Positions 1 through 8,277 of a DNA stretch of 19,619 nucleotides are shown in pieces. The notes beneath the pieces are model-generated. The model had not been told where the DNA came from and made no database searches. It saw only the letters and a list, made by a program, of their open reading frames with translations. Position 1 is the first letter of the stretch. Each line of letters starts with the position of its first letter. The stretch is from an uncultured Bacillaceae bacterium (GTDB lineage: Bacteria > Bacillota > Bacilli > Caldalkalibacillales > Caldalkalibacillaceae), in assembly GCA_937967685.1 (NCBI GenBank), contig CALBTX010000231.1:1-19619 (forward strand). The letters run 5' to 3'. The translations under genes were made by a program, and so were the position numbers.

Positions 1-94
1 CATCTTCATCCTGTTTAAAGCCAACAGAAAACGGTGTTGACAATTGCAACGTGAAACTGAAGGAAGCGGTGCAACACGTTGTGCGTCTGAACAT
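1..94 (-). CDS. Possible truncated gene, N-terminal part only
   Basis: An open frame on the minus strand starts with ATG just after the stop codon of the upstream gene and runs off the window edge. GGAGG lies 11 nt before the ATG, inside the last codons of that gene, which would give translational coupling. The peptide starts MFRRTTCCTASFSFTLQ and is open for 31 codons. I do not recognise it. The opposite strand is also open from the edge to a TAA at 99-101, so a plus-strand gene tail converging here is a real alternative. Only the neighbouring sequence can decide. Confidence 0.3.
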   Translation of the reverse strand, partial: MFRRTTCCTASFSFTLQLSTPFSVGFKQDED

Positions 95-97
95 ATG

Positions 98-1363
98 TTA
101 AAATTCCTCCAGGATAAGCACTTGACCATTTTCTGCCTGAACGCCGTATGTACAATCCAATTGGCCACATAAGCGATACATCCTTTGCCCCTGATCATAC
201 ACATAAGTCGGGGTGAGGGTGAACAAATCTTTCAATTTGTCATAGGCCTCTTCCTTGGTGACAGCCACCTGAGAGCTTTTTGGCCACTGGCTAAACATTT
301 CTAAGAGACCGAGATTATCGACATAGTTTAAGACTTCAAACCGGTGAGGATCTATGATCACGACCAGTTTTCTCTTTAGAGCAAATCTGCTCTCCTCTTT
401 CCTCCTCAACACGGCATGAATATAACCCTGATCCCGGTAGAGCGTTTTTAATCGCCATTGACCGGACTCCTGAGGATATTCCTGGCGTAAAACGTGCAAG
501 ACAGCGTGCACACAGGACTGTTGGTCATCCGGCGAGATGGGGTTGGCATCCGGGGAGGCTTCACCGCTAAAAGCTTGTGCCGGCGTCACCACTTCGGCAT
601 GTTCCACTTCTTGGCGATGAAAGGATCCATTAAGGGGAGTCTCCCAGTGCAAGATTTCGTCTACAGACAGCGATGATGGCGCTTCAATCAACGGTTCAAA
701 GGGAATCGTTGCGGATAAATCATTGCTTATATAAATTTCCTCCAAGGCATAGACGGGCATGATCCGCTGCTCTTTTTGGGAGGGAACCTGGAGCAATTTC
801 AATTGTTCCCGGGCCATAGATTGAATCTGCTCCAACGTTAAGGAAAAGCGCTCTTCTCTAGCCTGTTGTTTGGAAGGAAAATAGCCGTATTTGGCATAAA
901 AGGTCAATCTCCCTGCATCATCCCACTCAATCTCAATCGATCCCGACGGAGAAACCGGCGTCCCATCCACACCTGCCGCAAACCGTAACTTACCCCGCTC
1001 TTGATGAATGAGATAAAAGTGCTGCCCATAGATCAGTCCCGTTTCTTTCTCCACCCACTCGATCACGTCGCCCCCATCTTCCCGGGTAAACTGACCCTTT
1101 TTGGCAGCCGTTTGTCCGCCGACAAAGACAATGCTTTGAAATTGACGGGTATGGACATCAATCTCAATACAGGCTGTCCCACGGGGATTGGTGCCATCCT
1201 CCTCACGGCTGTCAATATGGGCCGGAAACCATTCCATCTCCAATGTATACACCGTTTCATTAAACAGATTCACTTTTCTTTGAAAATGATGCGAATATAA
1301 ATGGTAATCATGAAGGCCTAATGCTTGTTTGGTGAATGTGATTAATTCTTCTGTTTTGTTCAA
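98..1363 (-). CDS. YcdB/YcdC-domain-like protein of unknown function
   Basis: This 421-residue protein has no signal peptide or membrane segment that I can see. It starts with TTG at 1361-1363, preceded by AGAGGTG at 7 nt spacing; no ATG fits better. The mix of short beta-strand-like stretches, the repeated pattern of an alternating strand block followed by a helix (roughly residues 5-200 and 285-421), and the end GQLDCTYGVQAENGQVLIL resemble the YcdB/YcdC (DUF4901, PepSY-like) proteins of Bacillus. Molecular function is not known to me. It is transcribed away from the LOG gene, and a possible second gene is coupled to its stop codon. The coding call is strong; the family assignment is by eye and moderate. 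Confidence 0.8.
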   Translation of the reverse strand: MNKTEELITFTKQALGLHDYHLYSHHFQRKVNLFNETVYTLEMEWFPAHIDSREEDGTNPRGTACIEIDVHTRQFQSIVFVGGQTAAKKGQFTREDGGDVIEWVEKETGLIYGQHFYLIHQERGKLRFAAGVDGTPVSPSGSIEIEWDDAGRLTFYAKYGYFPSKQQAREERFSLTLEQIQSMAREQLKLLQVPSQKEQRIMPVYALEEIYISNDLSATIPFEPLIEAPSSLSVDEILHWETPLNGSFHRQEVEHAEVVTPAQAFSGEASPDANPISPDDQQSCVHAVLHVLRQEYPQESGQWRLKTLYRDQGYIHAVLRRKEESRFALKRKLVVIIDPHRFEVLNYVDNLGLLEMFSQWPKSSQVAVTKEEAYDKLKDLFTLTPTYVYDQGQRMYRLCGQLDCTYGVQAENGQVLILEEF

Positions 1364-1400
1364 AACCCTTCACCTCTCATAAAAAACAGTGTCGCAAACG

Positions 1401-1440
1401 ATGACTGACCGCCCTGAGAAGCGGAGTCATTTGCGGTCAT
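1401..1440. other. Overlapping inverted repeats in divergent intergenic region
   Basis: Between the minus-strand YcdB-like gene and the plus-strand LOG gene lie competing inverted repeats. TGACCGC (1406-1412) matches GCGGTCA (1433-1439), and ATGAC..CCGC (1401-1412) can also pair with GCGG.GTCAT (1421-1430). It would lie in the 5' leader of the minus-strand gene. It could be an operator or a leader hairpin; the function is inferred only. Confidence 0.35.
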
Positions 1441-1484
1441 CTATCACTATATTATCATCATTATCATCGTTTAAAAAAATGATA

Positions 1485-1493
1485 TGTTATAAT
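1485..1493 (+). promoter_or_regulatory. Extended -10 promoter for the LOG-family gene
   Basis: TGTTATAAT is a perfect TATAAT preceded by the TGN extension, 54 bp before the ATG of the LOG gene. The -35 position at 17 bp spacing (near 1465) is poor, as is common for extended -10 promoters. Confidence 0.55.
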
Positions 1494-1547
1494 AGCGGTT
1501 AATTGAAGAAAGACTCAATTCAGTGCAAATAGCAAGGTGGTCCTCCT

Positions 1548-2120
1548 ATGTCTATGAAAAGTATGACTGTATTTTGTGGTTCAAGTACAGGGAATGATCC
1601 CATCTATATGGAAGTGGCCAGGGAGTTGGGGCAAAAACTAGCCCATGAACAGATCACGTTGGTCTATGGCGGGGCACAAGTGGGGTGTATGGGGGCGATT
1701 GCGGATGCTTGTTTGGCCGCTAACGGGAACGTGGTGGGGGTGATACCGGAAAAACTGAAGCATGTTGAAATTGCCCATCCTGGTCTCACCCAACTCCATG
1801 TGGTAAAATCGATGCATGAGCGCAAAGCCTTAATGGCTGATTTGGCCGATGGGTTTGTGGCCTTGCCGGGTGGGGCAGGAACATTGGAAGAATGGTTCGA
1901 AGTCTTTACTTGGGCCCAGCTTGGCTATCATCAAAAACCTTGTTGTCTGCTCAATGTGAACCGTTATTTTGATCCGCTCATTGCCATGTTAGATCATATC
2001 ATCGAACAAGGGTTTATGAAGCCTGCCTATCGTGACATGATTATCATCGCCTCAACCGTTGATCAGTTCATCGATGCTCTTAAGTGCTATGCCCCCCGCC
2101 ACAAGGCCAAATGGGGTTAA
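1548..2120 (+). CDS. yvdD: LOG-family nucleoside 5'-monophosphate phosphoribohydrolase (YvdD type)
   Basis: The 190-residue product matches the lysine-decarboxylase-like LOG family (TIGR00730) in length and motifs: VFCGSSTGNDPIY at the N-terminus, YGGAQVGCMGAIAD for phosphate binding, and the hallmark PGGAGTLEEWFE with the catalytic Arg/Glu region (MHERKALM before it). Members cleave the N-glycosidic bond of AMP or cytokinin nucleotides, releasing the base and ribose 5-phosphate. Older annotations as lysine decarboxylase are wrong for this family. It is a predicted soluble cytosolic enzyme. The start is ATG with AAGGTGG 7 nt upstream; a second in-frame ATG three codons later is less well placed. 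mtnE follows in the same direction after 135 bp without a clear terminator. The physiological substrate in bacteria is not settled. Confidence 0.92.
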   Translation: MSMKSMTVFCGSSTGNDPIYMEVARELGQKLAHEQITLVYGGAQVGCMGAIADACLAANGNVVGVIPEKLKHVEIAHPGLTQLHVVKSMHERKALMADLADGFVALPGGAGTLEEWFEVFTWAQLGYHQKPCCLLNVNRYFDPLIAMLDHIIEQGFMKPAYRDMIIIASTVDQFIDALKCYAPRHKAKWG

Positions 2121-2255
2121 ATAAAGACGGCAATAACCCCGGACGTAAACACAATGGTAAGCCCAATTACGGCGATACCCGAAACCAATGCTGTCCCGTA
2201 TACTAGAGGAGAATAATGTTCCAGGCCGAATCATAGATTAAGGATGTGTTCTACC

Positions 2256-3431
2256 TTGAAGCAATTTGAACAATCGGATATGTTGAAGCGTTTGCCGGAC
2301 CAATTTTTTGCCAAGCTCACGGTTAAAGCCGCTCAAGCGATCAAAGATGGATATGATGTCATTAATTTGGGACAAGGCAATCCGGACCAGCCGACGCCGG
2401 CCCATATCGTTCAGGCGCTGCAGCAAGCGGCTGAGAATCCACAGACGCACAAATATTCCCTTTTCCGAGGCTACGCTCATGTCAGAGAGGCGATCGCTCG
2501 TTTTTATCAGCGGGAATACAATGTGACGCTTGATCCCGATCGTGAGGTGGCCATCCTCTTCGGCGGAAAAATCGGTCTGGTCGAAGTGAGTCAATGTTTG
2601 CTTAATCCGCGTGATGTTGCCCTCGTGCCTGACCCGGGTTATCCGGATTACTGGTCGGGAATTGCCATGGCTCAAGCACAGATGGCTTTGATGCCTCTGA
2701 GGGCTGAAAATGGATTTCTTCCAGATTACAGAGACATTCCGAAAGACATTCTGAACAAGGCTAAACTGATGTTTTTAAACTATCCGAACAACCCGACGGC
2801 AGCCGTCGCCACGCGTTCCTTCTTTGAGGACACGGTCGCTTTGGCGGATCGGCATCATATTTGTGTCGTCCATGATTTCGCCTATGGCGCGCTTGGTTAT
2901 GACGGTCATCGTCCGCTCAGCTTTCTGCAAATTCCCGGGGCGAAAGAAACGGGGATTGAAATTTACACGCTGTCCAAAACTTACAATATGGCTGGATGGC
3001 GGGTGGCTTTTGCCGTTGGAAATGCAAGCGTCATTGAAAGCATCAATTTAATTCAGGATCACTATTTTTGCAGTTTGTTCGGCGGCATTCAGGAAGCAGC
3101 TGCCGCCGCACTGTTGGGACCGCAAGATAGTGTGCGTGAGCTGGTGAAGTTATATGAATCGCGTAGAGATGCCCTGATGACCGCTTTAAAGGATATTGGC
3201 TGGGAGGCACGGACACCGAAAGGTTCCTTTTTTGTTTGGCTGCCCATACCGAAAGGGTTTACGTCCGCGGAGCTGGCCGACTACTTTTTTGAACAGGTGC
3301 ACGTCGTCGTTGCCCCGGGGATCGGATTTGGCAAGCAAGGGGAAGGTTATGTGCGCATGGGCCTAGTCAGCGAGACCGAACGATTGCTTGAGGCGGTGCA
3401 AAGGATCGGTCAGCTTCATTTGTTTGCATAA
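2256..3431 (+). CDS. mtnE: MtnE-type aminotransferase (methionine salvage)
   Basis: This is a fold-type I PLP aminotransferase of 391 residues. The frame has an ATG at 2244, but AAGGATG at 2240-2246 overlaps that codon and is correctly spaced (9 nt) for the TTG at 2256. The resulting N-terminus MKQFEQSDMLKRLPDQFF closely resembles Bacillus YkrV/MtnE as I recall it. Visible motifs are INLGQGNPDQPTP, PDPGYPDYWSG, LNYPNNPTAAV, VVHDFAYGALGYDG and the Schiff-base lysine in YTLSKTYNMAGWR (about K241). MtnE transaminates 4-methylthio-2-oxobutyrate to methionine, the last step of methionine salvage, using amino donors such as glutamine. No other mtn gene is in the window, so it stands alone after the LOG gene. 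A broader amino-acid aminotransferase role is possible. Confidence 0.88.
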   Translation: MKQFEQSDMLKRLPDQFFAKLTVKAAQAIKDGYDVINLGQGNPDQPTPAHIVQALQQAAENPQTHKYSLFRGYAHVREAIARFYQREYNVTLDPDREVAILFGGKIGLVEVSQCLLNPRDVALVPDPGYPDYWSGIAMAQAQMALMPLRAENGFLPDYRDIPKDILNKAKLMFLNYPNNPTAAVATRSFFEDTVALADRHHICVVHDFAYGALGYDGHRPLSFLQIPGAKETGIEIYTLSKTYNMAGWRVAFAVGNASVIESINLIQDHYFCSLFGGIQEAAAAALLGPQDSVRELVKLYESRRDALMTALKDIGWEARTPKGSFFVWLPIPKGFTSAELADYFFEQVHVVVAPGIGFGKQGEGYVRMGLVSETERLLEAVQRIGQLHLFA

Positions 3432-3482
3432 GAAGAATAGATATGGTGAAAAAAATTTCATAGATTCGAGCAGAGCGACCAA

Positions 3483-3514
3483 TTGACAGAATCTGCCTGT
3501 CCGTGTAATGTAAT
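3483..3514 (+). promoter_or_regulatory. Possible sigma-A promoter for the FapA-like gene
   Basis: A perfect TTGACA (3483-3488) is followed by two overlapping TGTAAT boxes (3504-3509 and 3509-3514) at 15 and 20 bp, neither with ideal spacing. TAATGT at 3506 has 17 bp spacing but a poorer match. A leader hairpin follows: AGGTC at 3523-3527 pairs with GACCT at 3542-3546, ending just before the GGTGA ribosome site at 3554. The remaining 3432-3480 holds nothing I can name. Confidence 0.4.
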
Positions 3515-3564
3515 GGGTAAAAAGGTCTATCCCCTGTGAGGGACCTAAGGCTTGGTGAAAAACC

Positions 3565-5580
3565 GTGGGGAAAGAATATGTGGCGCTTGACAAAACGATT
3601 GATGCCGCTATTGAAAAAGGATTGCGTGAAACGGGCTGGTCTTTGTCTGAAGTGAAGGTCGAAGTATTGGATGAAGGCCAAAAAGGTTTGTTTCGCAAAC
3701 GGCCGGCCAAGGTTCGCTTGACGAAACGGATGAGTTCCTCGAACCCGATTCCAGCGAATCCCGCTCCATCGAATCCGGTTCCATCTGCGCATGCTCAAGG
3801 GAACGACTTTGTGACAGCCGACAAAACGGCCATTTTGTGGGAGAACGGGATGCTGTCGGTTGCCGAAGAATGTTTTCAGAAAACCGTTTCTATCGTCCCG
3901 CCCGAACATGTCCAATTGTATTTAAACGGTCAACCACTTCAAAAACCGGCCATGATACAAAACGGCGATGAAGTGTCTGATCTGCTCTCCGGTGATATCG
4001 ACGGCTGGCTGGACATTCAAACGGCGCAAAACGGTTTGGAAGCGAGCATCGTCCTGAAAGAGAATGCCAAGTATAAGCTGAAGCTTCAAGTCAAAGAGAC
4101 GATGGAGCATATCGTCGTCAGTTTTGTAGAGCAGAAGAGGGAGGATTTCCCTTTTTCCGTGGAGGACATCGTCGAATATGCTCGAGATAACGGCATTGTC
4201 TACGGAGTGGACAGTGCTTCTGTTGAACAGTGGTTAAAAAATACCGACAAAGACCGACCGTGCGTCATTGCCAGAGGGAAAGAGAAAAAAGACGGGAAGC
4301 CGACTCAGTTTGTCACATTGTTTGAGACAAATGCTCATCAAAAGGAAAAACATGAACAGGAAGGCGTGGTTGATTGGTTTCGTCTTCAGGATATACCTAG
4401 TGTCGATCCCGGACAAAAAATTTTGGAAATCATTCCGCCGACGGATGGAGAGGACGGGATGAATGTATTTGGAAAGCCAATCAGCGCGAAAGCCGGAAAA
4501 AACATCGCCGTCCGATTGGGTAAAGGCGTCACTTTAAGCGAAGACGGACGCTATGTGCTGGCCGACACCAATGGGCGTCCTGAATGGTATCCTCCCCGCA
4601 TCAGTGTGCATCATGTGCACATAGTCCAGGATGATCTTGATTTGGAAACCGGAAGTATTAAATTTGACGGGGATGTTCTGGTCAGCGGAGATGTATTGGA
4701 GGGTTTGAGCATTGAAGCGACAGGCAACGTCGAAATCAAAGGGTCGGTGATGAAGGGGAAGATCAAGGCCGGGGGACATGTCACCGTCGGCAAAAATATT
4801 ATCAATAGTGAAATTTTAGCCGGGGGAGATGCCACGGAAATGGTTTTCCTTCTTGAACAGACTGAGAATATTCTAAATCGATTGCATTTTATTGAGCAAG
4901 TGTACGATCAGCTGCTTCAGTCTGCGTCAAGCCGAACCGAAAAAATGACTCAGATGAATTTTGGACAGTTTGTTAAACTGATTTTGGAAAATAAATTGCC
5001 GCATTTGGAAAAAGAGATCAAACAATTTCAAAACGATTATGAATCGGGAACTGTACAACTTGATGAGGCTCGAACATGGATCGACCTCCTAATGAAAAAG
5101 ATGACGGGACTCGGTCCCCTTTCCATGAAATCTATGCGGGAGTTGCGCCACCTTTTGCAGCTGGGCGGTCAACTCAGTCAAATCTTGCAGGAGTCTGTTC
5201 AGTATTCTCAGGATTTTTTATCCAGTTATGTGCACAATTCAACTGTTAAGGCAAGCGGAAACATTCAGGTGAAAGGAATGGGCGCATACAATTCGTTCCT
5301 CTATGCGGGGAGAAAGATTCACATCGGTGGAAAAACGGGTGTTGTTCGAGGCGGGAGTCTGCAGGCTGGAACAGGTGTTTCCGTGAAAGAATTGGGCGGG
5401 CCGGGCGACGTGAAAACAACAGTTCATGTCGAATCCGCTGACGGGTATGTTGAAGCGGCTTCAGTTCATCCAGGGGTGCTCATTCGTATTCGTGATTTGA
5501 CCCATCAAATCCAGCGTTTTGACGAGCATGTACGCTTTGAATTTCAAGCGGATGCCAATAAAATCGTTACGCTCCATTAG
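3565..5580 (+). CDS. Jag_N plus DUF342 (FapA-like) protein
   Basis: The 671-residue protein starts with GTG (GGTGA 6 nt upstream). Residues about 4-53 form a Jag_N domain (VALDKTIDAAIEKGL, with EGQKGLFRKRPAKVRL). A low-complexity Pro/Ser/Asn linker follows at about 56-77. From about residue 270 it is a DUF342/FapA domain: PPTDGEDGMNVFGKPI, then a right-handed beta-helix of short repeats such as GDVLVSGDVLEG, GNVEIKGSVMKGKI and GGHVTVGKNI. A helical, probably coiled-coil insertion (about 425-560) precedes the final helix turns (VKASGNIQVKGMGAYNS). DUF342 proteins include polar flagellar assembly factor FapA, but in Firmicutes the role is not established. The downstream neighbour is ddl, 60 bp away with its own promoter. 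No membrane segment is seen. Family assignment is firm; function is open. Confidence 0.88.
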   Translation: MGKEYVALDKTIDAAIEKGLRETGWSLSEVKVEVLDEGQKGLFRKRPAKVRLTKRMSSSNPIPANPAPSNPVPSAHAQGNDFVTADKTAILWENGMLSVAEECFQKTVSIVPPEHVQLYLNGQPLQKPAMIQNGDEVSDLLSGDIDGWLDIQTAQNGLEASIVLKENAKYKLKLQVKETMEHIVVSFVEQKREDFPFSVEDIVEYARDNGIVYGVDSASVEQWLKNTDKDRPCVIARGKEKKDGKPTQFVTLFETNAHQKEKHEQEGVVDWFRLQDIPSVDPGQKILEIIPPTDGEDGMNVFGKPISAKAGKNIAVRLGKGVTLSEDGRYVLADTNGRPEWYPPRISVHHVHIVQDDLDLETGSIKFDGDVLVSGDVLEGLSIEATGNVEIKGSVMKGKIKAGGHVTVGKNIINSEILAGGDATEMVFLLEQTENILNRLHFIEQVYDQLLQSASSRTEKMTQMNFGQFVKLILENKLPHLEKEIKQFQNDYESGTVQLDEARTWIDLLMKKMTGLGPLSMKSMRELRHLLQLGGQLSQILQESVQYSQDFLSSYVHNSTVKASGNIQVKGMGAYNSFLYAGRKIHIGGKTGVVRGGSLQAGTGVSVKELGGPGDVKTTVHVESADGYVEAASVHPGVLIRIRDLTHQIQRFDEHVRFEFQADANKIVTLH

Positions 5581-5587
5581 CGAACCA

Positions 5588-5596
5588 TGGTATAAT
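5588..5596 (+). promoter_or_regulatory. Extended -10 promoter for ddl
   Basis: TGGTATAAT (TGN plus perfect TATAAT) lies 45 bp before the ddl ATG, directly after the stop codon of the FapA-like gene. The -35 element would fall inside that gene's last codons and is weak. The sequence suggests that ddl can be transcribed independently. Confidence 0.55.
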
Positions 5597-5640
5597 CGTA
5601 AACATACAACATTAATGCGCTAAAGGAGCGGTTATCCTTC

Positions 5641-6711
5641 ATGAGCAAGAAACAAGTTCTTGGCATCATCTACGGGGGGAAATCCAGCGAGCATGAGGTG
5701 TCCTTGCGCACGGCTTTTTCCATTTTGGAAGCTGTTAATTATGAAAAATGGATGGTCATCCCTGTATACATCACGCTTTCAGGCACATGGATCGAAGGGG
5801 AAAGGCTGACAAGTTCGCCGCAAAAAGTGGATCAACTGCGTTTGCAGCCTGCGGACTCATCAGGAAATATATTCGAGTTGGCCAAAGAGGTCCATATATT
5901 TTTTCCCGTCGTTCACGGTCCATATGGCGAAGACGGCACGTTGCAAGGCATGTTGGAAATGCTTGACGTTCCTTATGTTGGCTCCGGTGTTTTAGGCTCG
6001 GCGTTGGGCATGGATAAAGTGAAAATGAAAGAAATTTTTGCCATGCACGGCTTTCCTCAAGGGGATTTTTTGGGTTTGAAACGTCAGCAGATTAGAGAGC
6101 AGCTTTCTGTTGTCTGTGAACAGGTGGAAAGCAGGCTTTCCTATCCTTGCTTTGTCAAACCGGCCAATCTCGGTTCCAGTGTCGGTATCAGTAAAGCGAA
6201 GGATCGCCGTCAGTTGGAAGAAGCTTTGATTTTGGCTGCACAATATGATCAAAAAGTGATCGTTGAACAGTTTATTGATGGACGGGAAATTGAAATCGGC
6301 GTCTTAGGCAACGACAATCCTCAAACATCGGTCGTGGGAGAGATTGTGACGGCCGGTGAATTTTACGACTACGCCGCTAAATATAAAGACACAGGCACCA
6401 AACTCGAAATACCGGCCCGCATTCCCGACGATGTCGCTCGGCGTATTGCAGAATTGGCCAAAAAGGCCTTTTTGGCTTTAGAATGTTCGGGACTCTCGCG
6501 GGTGGATTTCTTTTGGAATGAACAAGCCGATCAGCTGTATGTGAATGAAATCAATACGATGCCCGGATTTACCCCTTTCAGCATGTATCCGCTGCTGTTT
6601 AAAGAAGCAGGTATCACTTATCCGACGCTGATTGAAGAGTTGATCCGCTGTGGCTTGCAACGGTTTGAGGAGAAAAAACAAAATCAAGTGCATGCCGAAA
6701 GTTTAGACTAA
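5641..6711 (+). CDS. ddl: D-alanine--D-alanine ligase
   Basis: This cytosolic ATP-grasp enzyme joins two D-alanines to make the dipeptide that MurF adds to UDP-MurNAc-tripeptide. The 356-residue length is typical. Motifs: IYGGKSSEHEVSLRTA (N-terminal substrate loop), FPVVHGPYGEDGTLQGMLE, CFVKPANLGSSVGISKA (ATP loop), EQFIDGREIEIGVLGND, EFYDYAAKYKD in the omega-loop and VNEINTMPGFTPFSMYP (Mg/ATP and D-Ala). The tyrosines of EFYDY fit a D-Ala-D-Ala rather than a D-Ala-D-Lac (VanA-type) ligase. The start is ATG with AAAGGAG at 5622-5628, a slightly long 12 nt spacing. It faces murF tail to tail across a hairpin terminator rather than sharing an operon with it. Confidence 0.97.
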   Translation: MSKKQVLGIIYGGKSSEHEVSLRTAFSILEAVNYEKWMVIPVYITLSGTWIEGERLTSSPQKVDQLRLQPADSSGNIFELAKEVHIFFPVVHGPYGEDGTLQGMLEMLDVPYVGSGVLGSALGMDKVKMKEIFAMHGFPQGDFLGLKRQQIREQLSVVCEQVESRLSYPCFVKPANLGSSVGISKAKDRRQLEEALILAAQYDQKVIVEQFIDGREIEIGVLGNDNPQTSVVGEIVTAGEFYDYAAKYKDTGTKLEIPARIPDDVARRIAELAKKAFLALECSGLSRVDFFWNEQADQLYVNEINTMPGFTPFSMYPLLFKEAGITYPTLIEELIRCGLQRFEEKKQNQVHAESLD

Positions 6712-6717
6712 TGCAGC

Positions 6718-6756
6718 AAGGGTGAACCGCCCTGATCTTACAGCGGTTCACCCTTT
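6718..6756. terminator. Bidirectional hairpin terminator between ddl and murF
   Basis: GGGTGAACCGC (6720-6730) and GCGGTTCACCC (6743-6753) form a perfect 11-bp stem, extended by A-T pairs at 6718-6719/6754-6755. Short T runs follow on the plus strand. Its position between convergent stop codons suits both genes. Confidence 0.85.
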
Positions 6757-6782
6757 GTTGAATTTTGCTCTGGATAGTTTGT

Positions 6783-8153
6783 TTATTCTCTTTCGGCTTC
6801 CGTTTGTTGGAGGTGACGAATGACTTCTTCAAGGGCCATGCCTCTTGATGCTTTAAAGAGGATGGCATAAGCGTCATTGAGATAAGGCTCTAAGTGTTCG
6901 ATCACTTCTCGCTTATTTTCTGCGTGCATCCCCCCGGCGACGTCGGCAATGACGGCTGCTTGCCTGCCTATGGTCAACACCGTCATATTCAACTTTTGCA
7001 AGTGGTAACCGATTTCTGCATGGAGCCGTTCAGCTTCTTCCCCGAGTTCAAACATGTCCCCTAAAACGACCACTTTTTTCCGCTGTGGATAAATTTGACT
7101 GAACGTGTCGATCGCCGCTTTCATCGATGTCGGACTGGCATTATAAGCATCATTGATCAAAATGCTGCCGCCAGGACCTGGGATGATTTGAAATCTCATG
7201 TCTGAGATTTTCAAGCTCAACAATTGTTCCTTGATCTCTTCCAGCGTACAGCCAAAATGATGGGCGATGAAAGCGCCGGGTAACAAGTTGGAGACGTTAT
7301 GCCTGCCAAACATGGGCAGCAAACATGAGACAGACTCGTTGCCGATATGAAGCTTGAAGATTGTTCCCTGCTCGGTATATTTGATCTCTGTGGCATATAC
7401 GTCAGCCTGTCGGCGGATGCTGTAGCTGATGATTCGTCCGCTATATTTGCGGGTGAGGTTCATGACAAATGGATCGTCCTGATTGAGAAGAACAAATTGG
7501 TCAGGATCGGTATGGGGTAACAATTCTCCTTTAGCCTCGGCAATTTTTGCTTGAGAGCCGAAATATTCGATATGGGCATCGCCGATATTCGTGATGATAC
7601 TGATGGACGGTTTGGCCATTCCAGCCAGGAAATCTATTTCTCCGGGATGACTCATGCCCATTTCCAGCACGGCGGCTTCGTGCTTTTGTTTAATTTGCAG
7701 CAAAGAAAGCGGAAGTCCGAGATGGTTGTTTAAGTTTTTATAGGTTTTAAAAACATTCAGCTTTTTGGCTAAGAGATGAGCCAACATATCTTTGGTCGTC
7801 GTTTTTCCGTTGCTTCCCGTCACCGCGATGACGGGGATCTCCAGCTGTTGTCGATAGGCTTGGGCCAAATGTTGAAAAGCTTTCTCCGTATCTCGCACAA
7901 GAATTAAAGATAAATCCTTGATCTTTTGAGTTTGACTCTCCGGTTTGGAAATGAGCGCCGCACCAGCCCCTTTGTCTAACGCGTCATGCAAGAAGATATG
8001 ACCGTCGCGAGCTCCTCTCGTGAGAGCGATAAATAACCCTTGGGGTTCTATTTTTCTCGAGTCAAAGTGGACCATGCTTATCGGAGAAGAGGGGTCTCCC
8101 TGGAGGAGCTGCCCATCTGTCATTCGTACGATTTGCTCAACAGTGAACGCCAT
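6783..8153 (-). CDS. murF: UDP-MurNAc-tripeptide--D-alanyl-D-alanine ligase
   Basis: MurF adds D-Ala-D-Ala to UDP-MurNAc-tripeptide, the last cytosolic step of the peptidoglycan precursor. Motifs: VTGSNGKTTTKDML (P-loop), LEMGMSHPGEIDFLAGM, ITNIGDAHIEYFGS, and the MurF signature INDAYNASPTSMKAAIDTF followed by VVLGDMFELGEEAERLH. The frame is open to an ATG at 8177, but AAAGGTGG (8159-8166) sits 5 nt before the ATG at 8151-8153. I therefore start at MAFTVEQIV, giving 456 residues, the normal family length. Three domains are present: N-terminal UDP-binding, central ATPase and C-terminal. It is transcribed toward ddl, whose product dipeptide it uses, and is divergent from sda. Confidence 0.96.
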   Translation of the reverse strand: MAFTVEQIVRMTDGQLLQGDPSSPISMVHFDSRKIEPQGLFIALTRGARDGHIFLHDALDKGAGAALISKPESQTQKIKDLSLILVRDTEKAFQHLAQAYRQQLEIPVIAVTGSNGKTTTKDMLAHLLAKKLNVFKTYKNLNNHLGLPLSLLQIKQKHEAAVLEMGMSHPGEIDFLAGMAKPSISIITNIGDAHIEYFGSQAKIAEAKGELLPHTDPDQFVLLNQDDPFVMNLTRKYSGRIISYSIRRQADVYATEIKYTEQGTIFKLHIGNESVSCLLPMFGRHNVSNLLPGAFIAHHFGCTLEEIKEQLLSLKISDMRFQIIPGPGGSILINDAYNASPTSMKAAIDTFSQIYPQRKKVVVLGDMFELGEEAERLHAEIGYHLQKLNMTVLTIGRQAAVIADVAGGMHAENKREVIEHLEPYLNDAYAILFKASRGMALEEVIRHLQQTEAERE

Positions 8154-8199
8154 CGGTTCCACCTTTCTCATTTTCATCAGTCATTGCCAAGTTAAACTC

Positions 8200-8208
8200 A
8201 TCTTACCA
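8200..8208 (-). promoter_or_regulatory. Extended -10 promoter for murF
   Basis: Read on the minus strand, TGGTAAGAT (extended -10, TAAGAT matching 4 of 6) lies 47 bp before the murF ATG. There is no strong -35 element. A palindrome ATGTATACA at 8231-8239 lies around the -35 position. Confidence 0.4.
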
Positions 8209-8277
8209 TTTTCGTTGAGTAAAGAAAAGAATGTATACAAGAAAAAAATAATGAACTCTGGGCCGGAAATCCAAGAT

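Noticed and set aside
3444..3460. Terminator after mtnE
   Set aside because: TGAAA-AAAA-TTTCA is a weak all-AT-type stem without G-C strength or a following T run.
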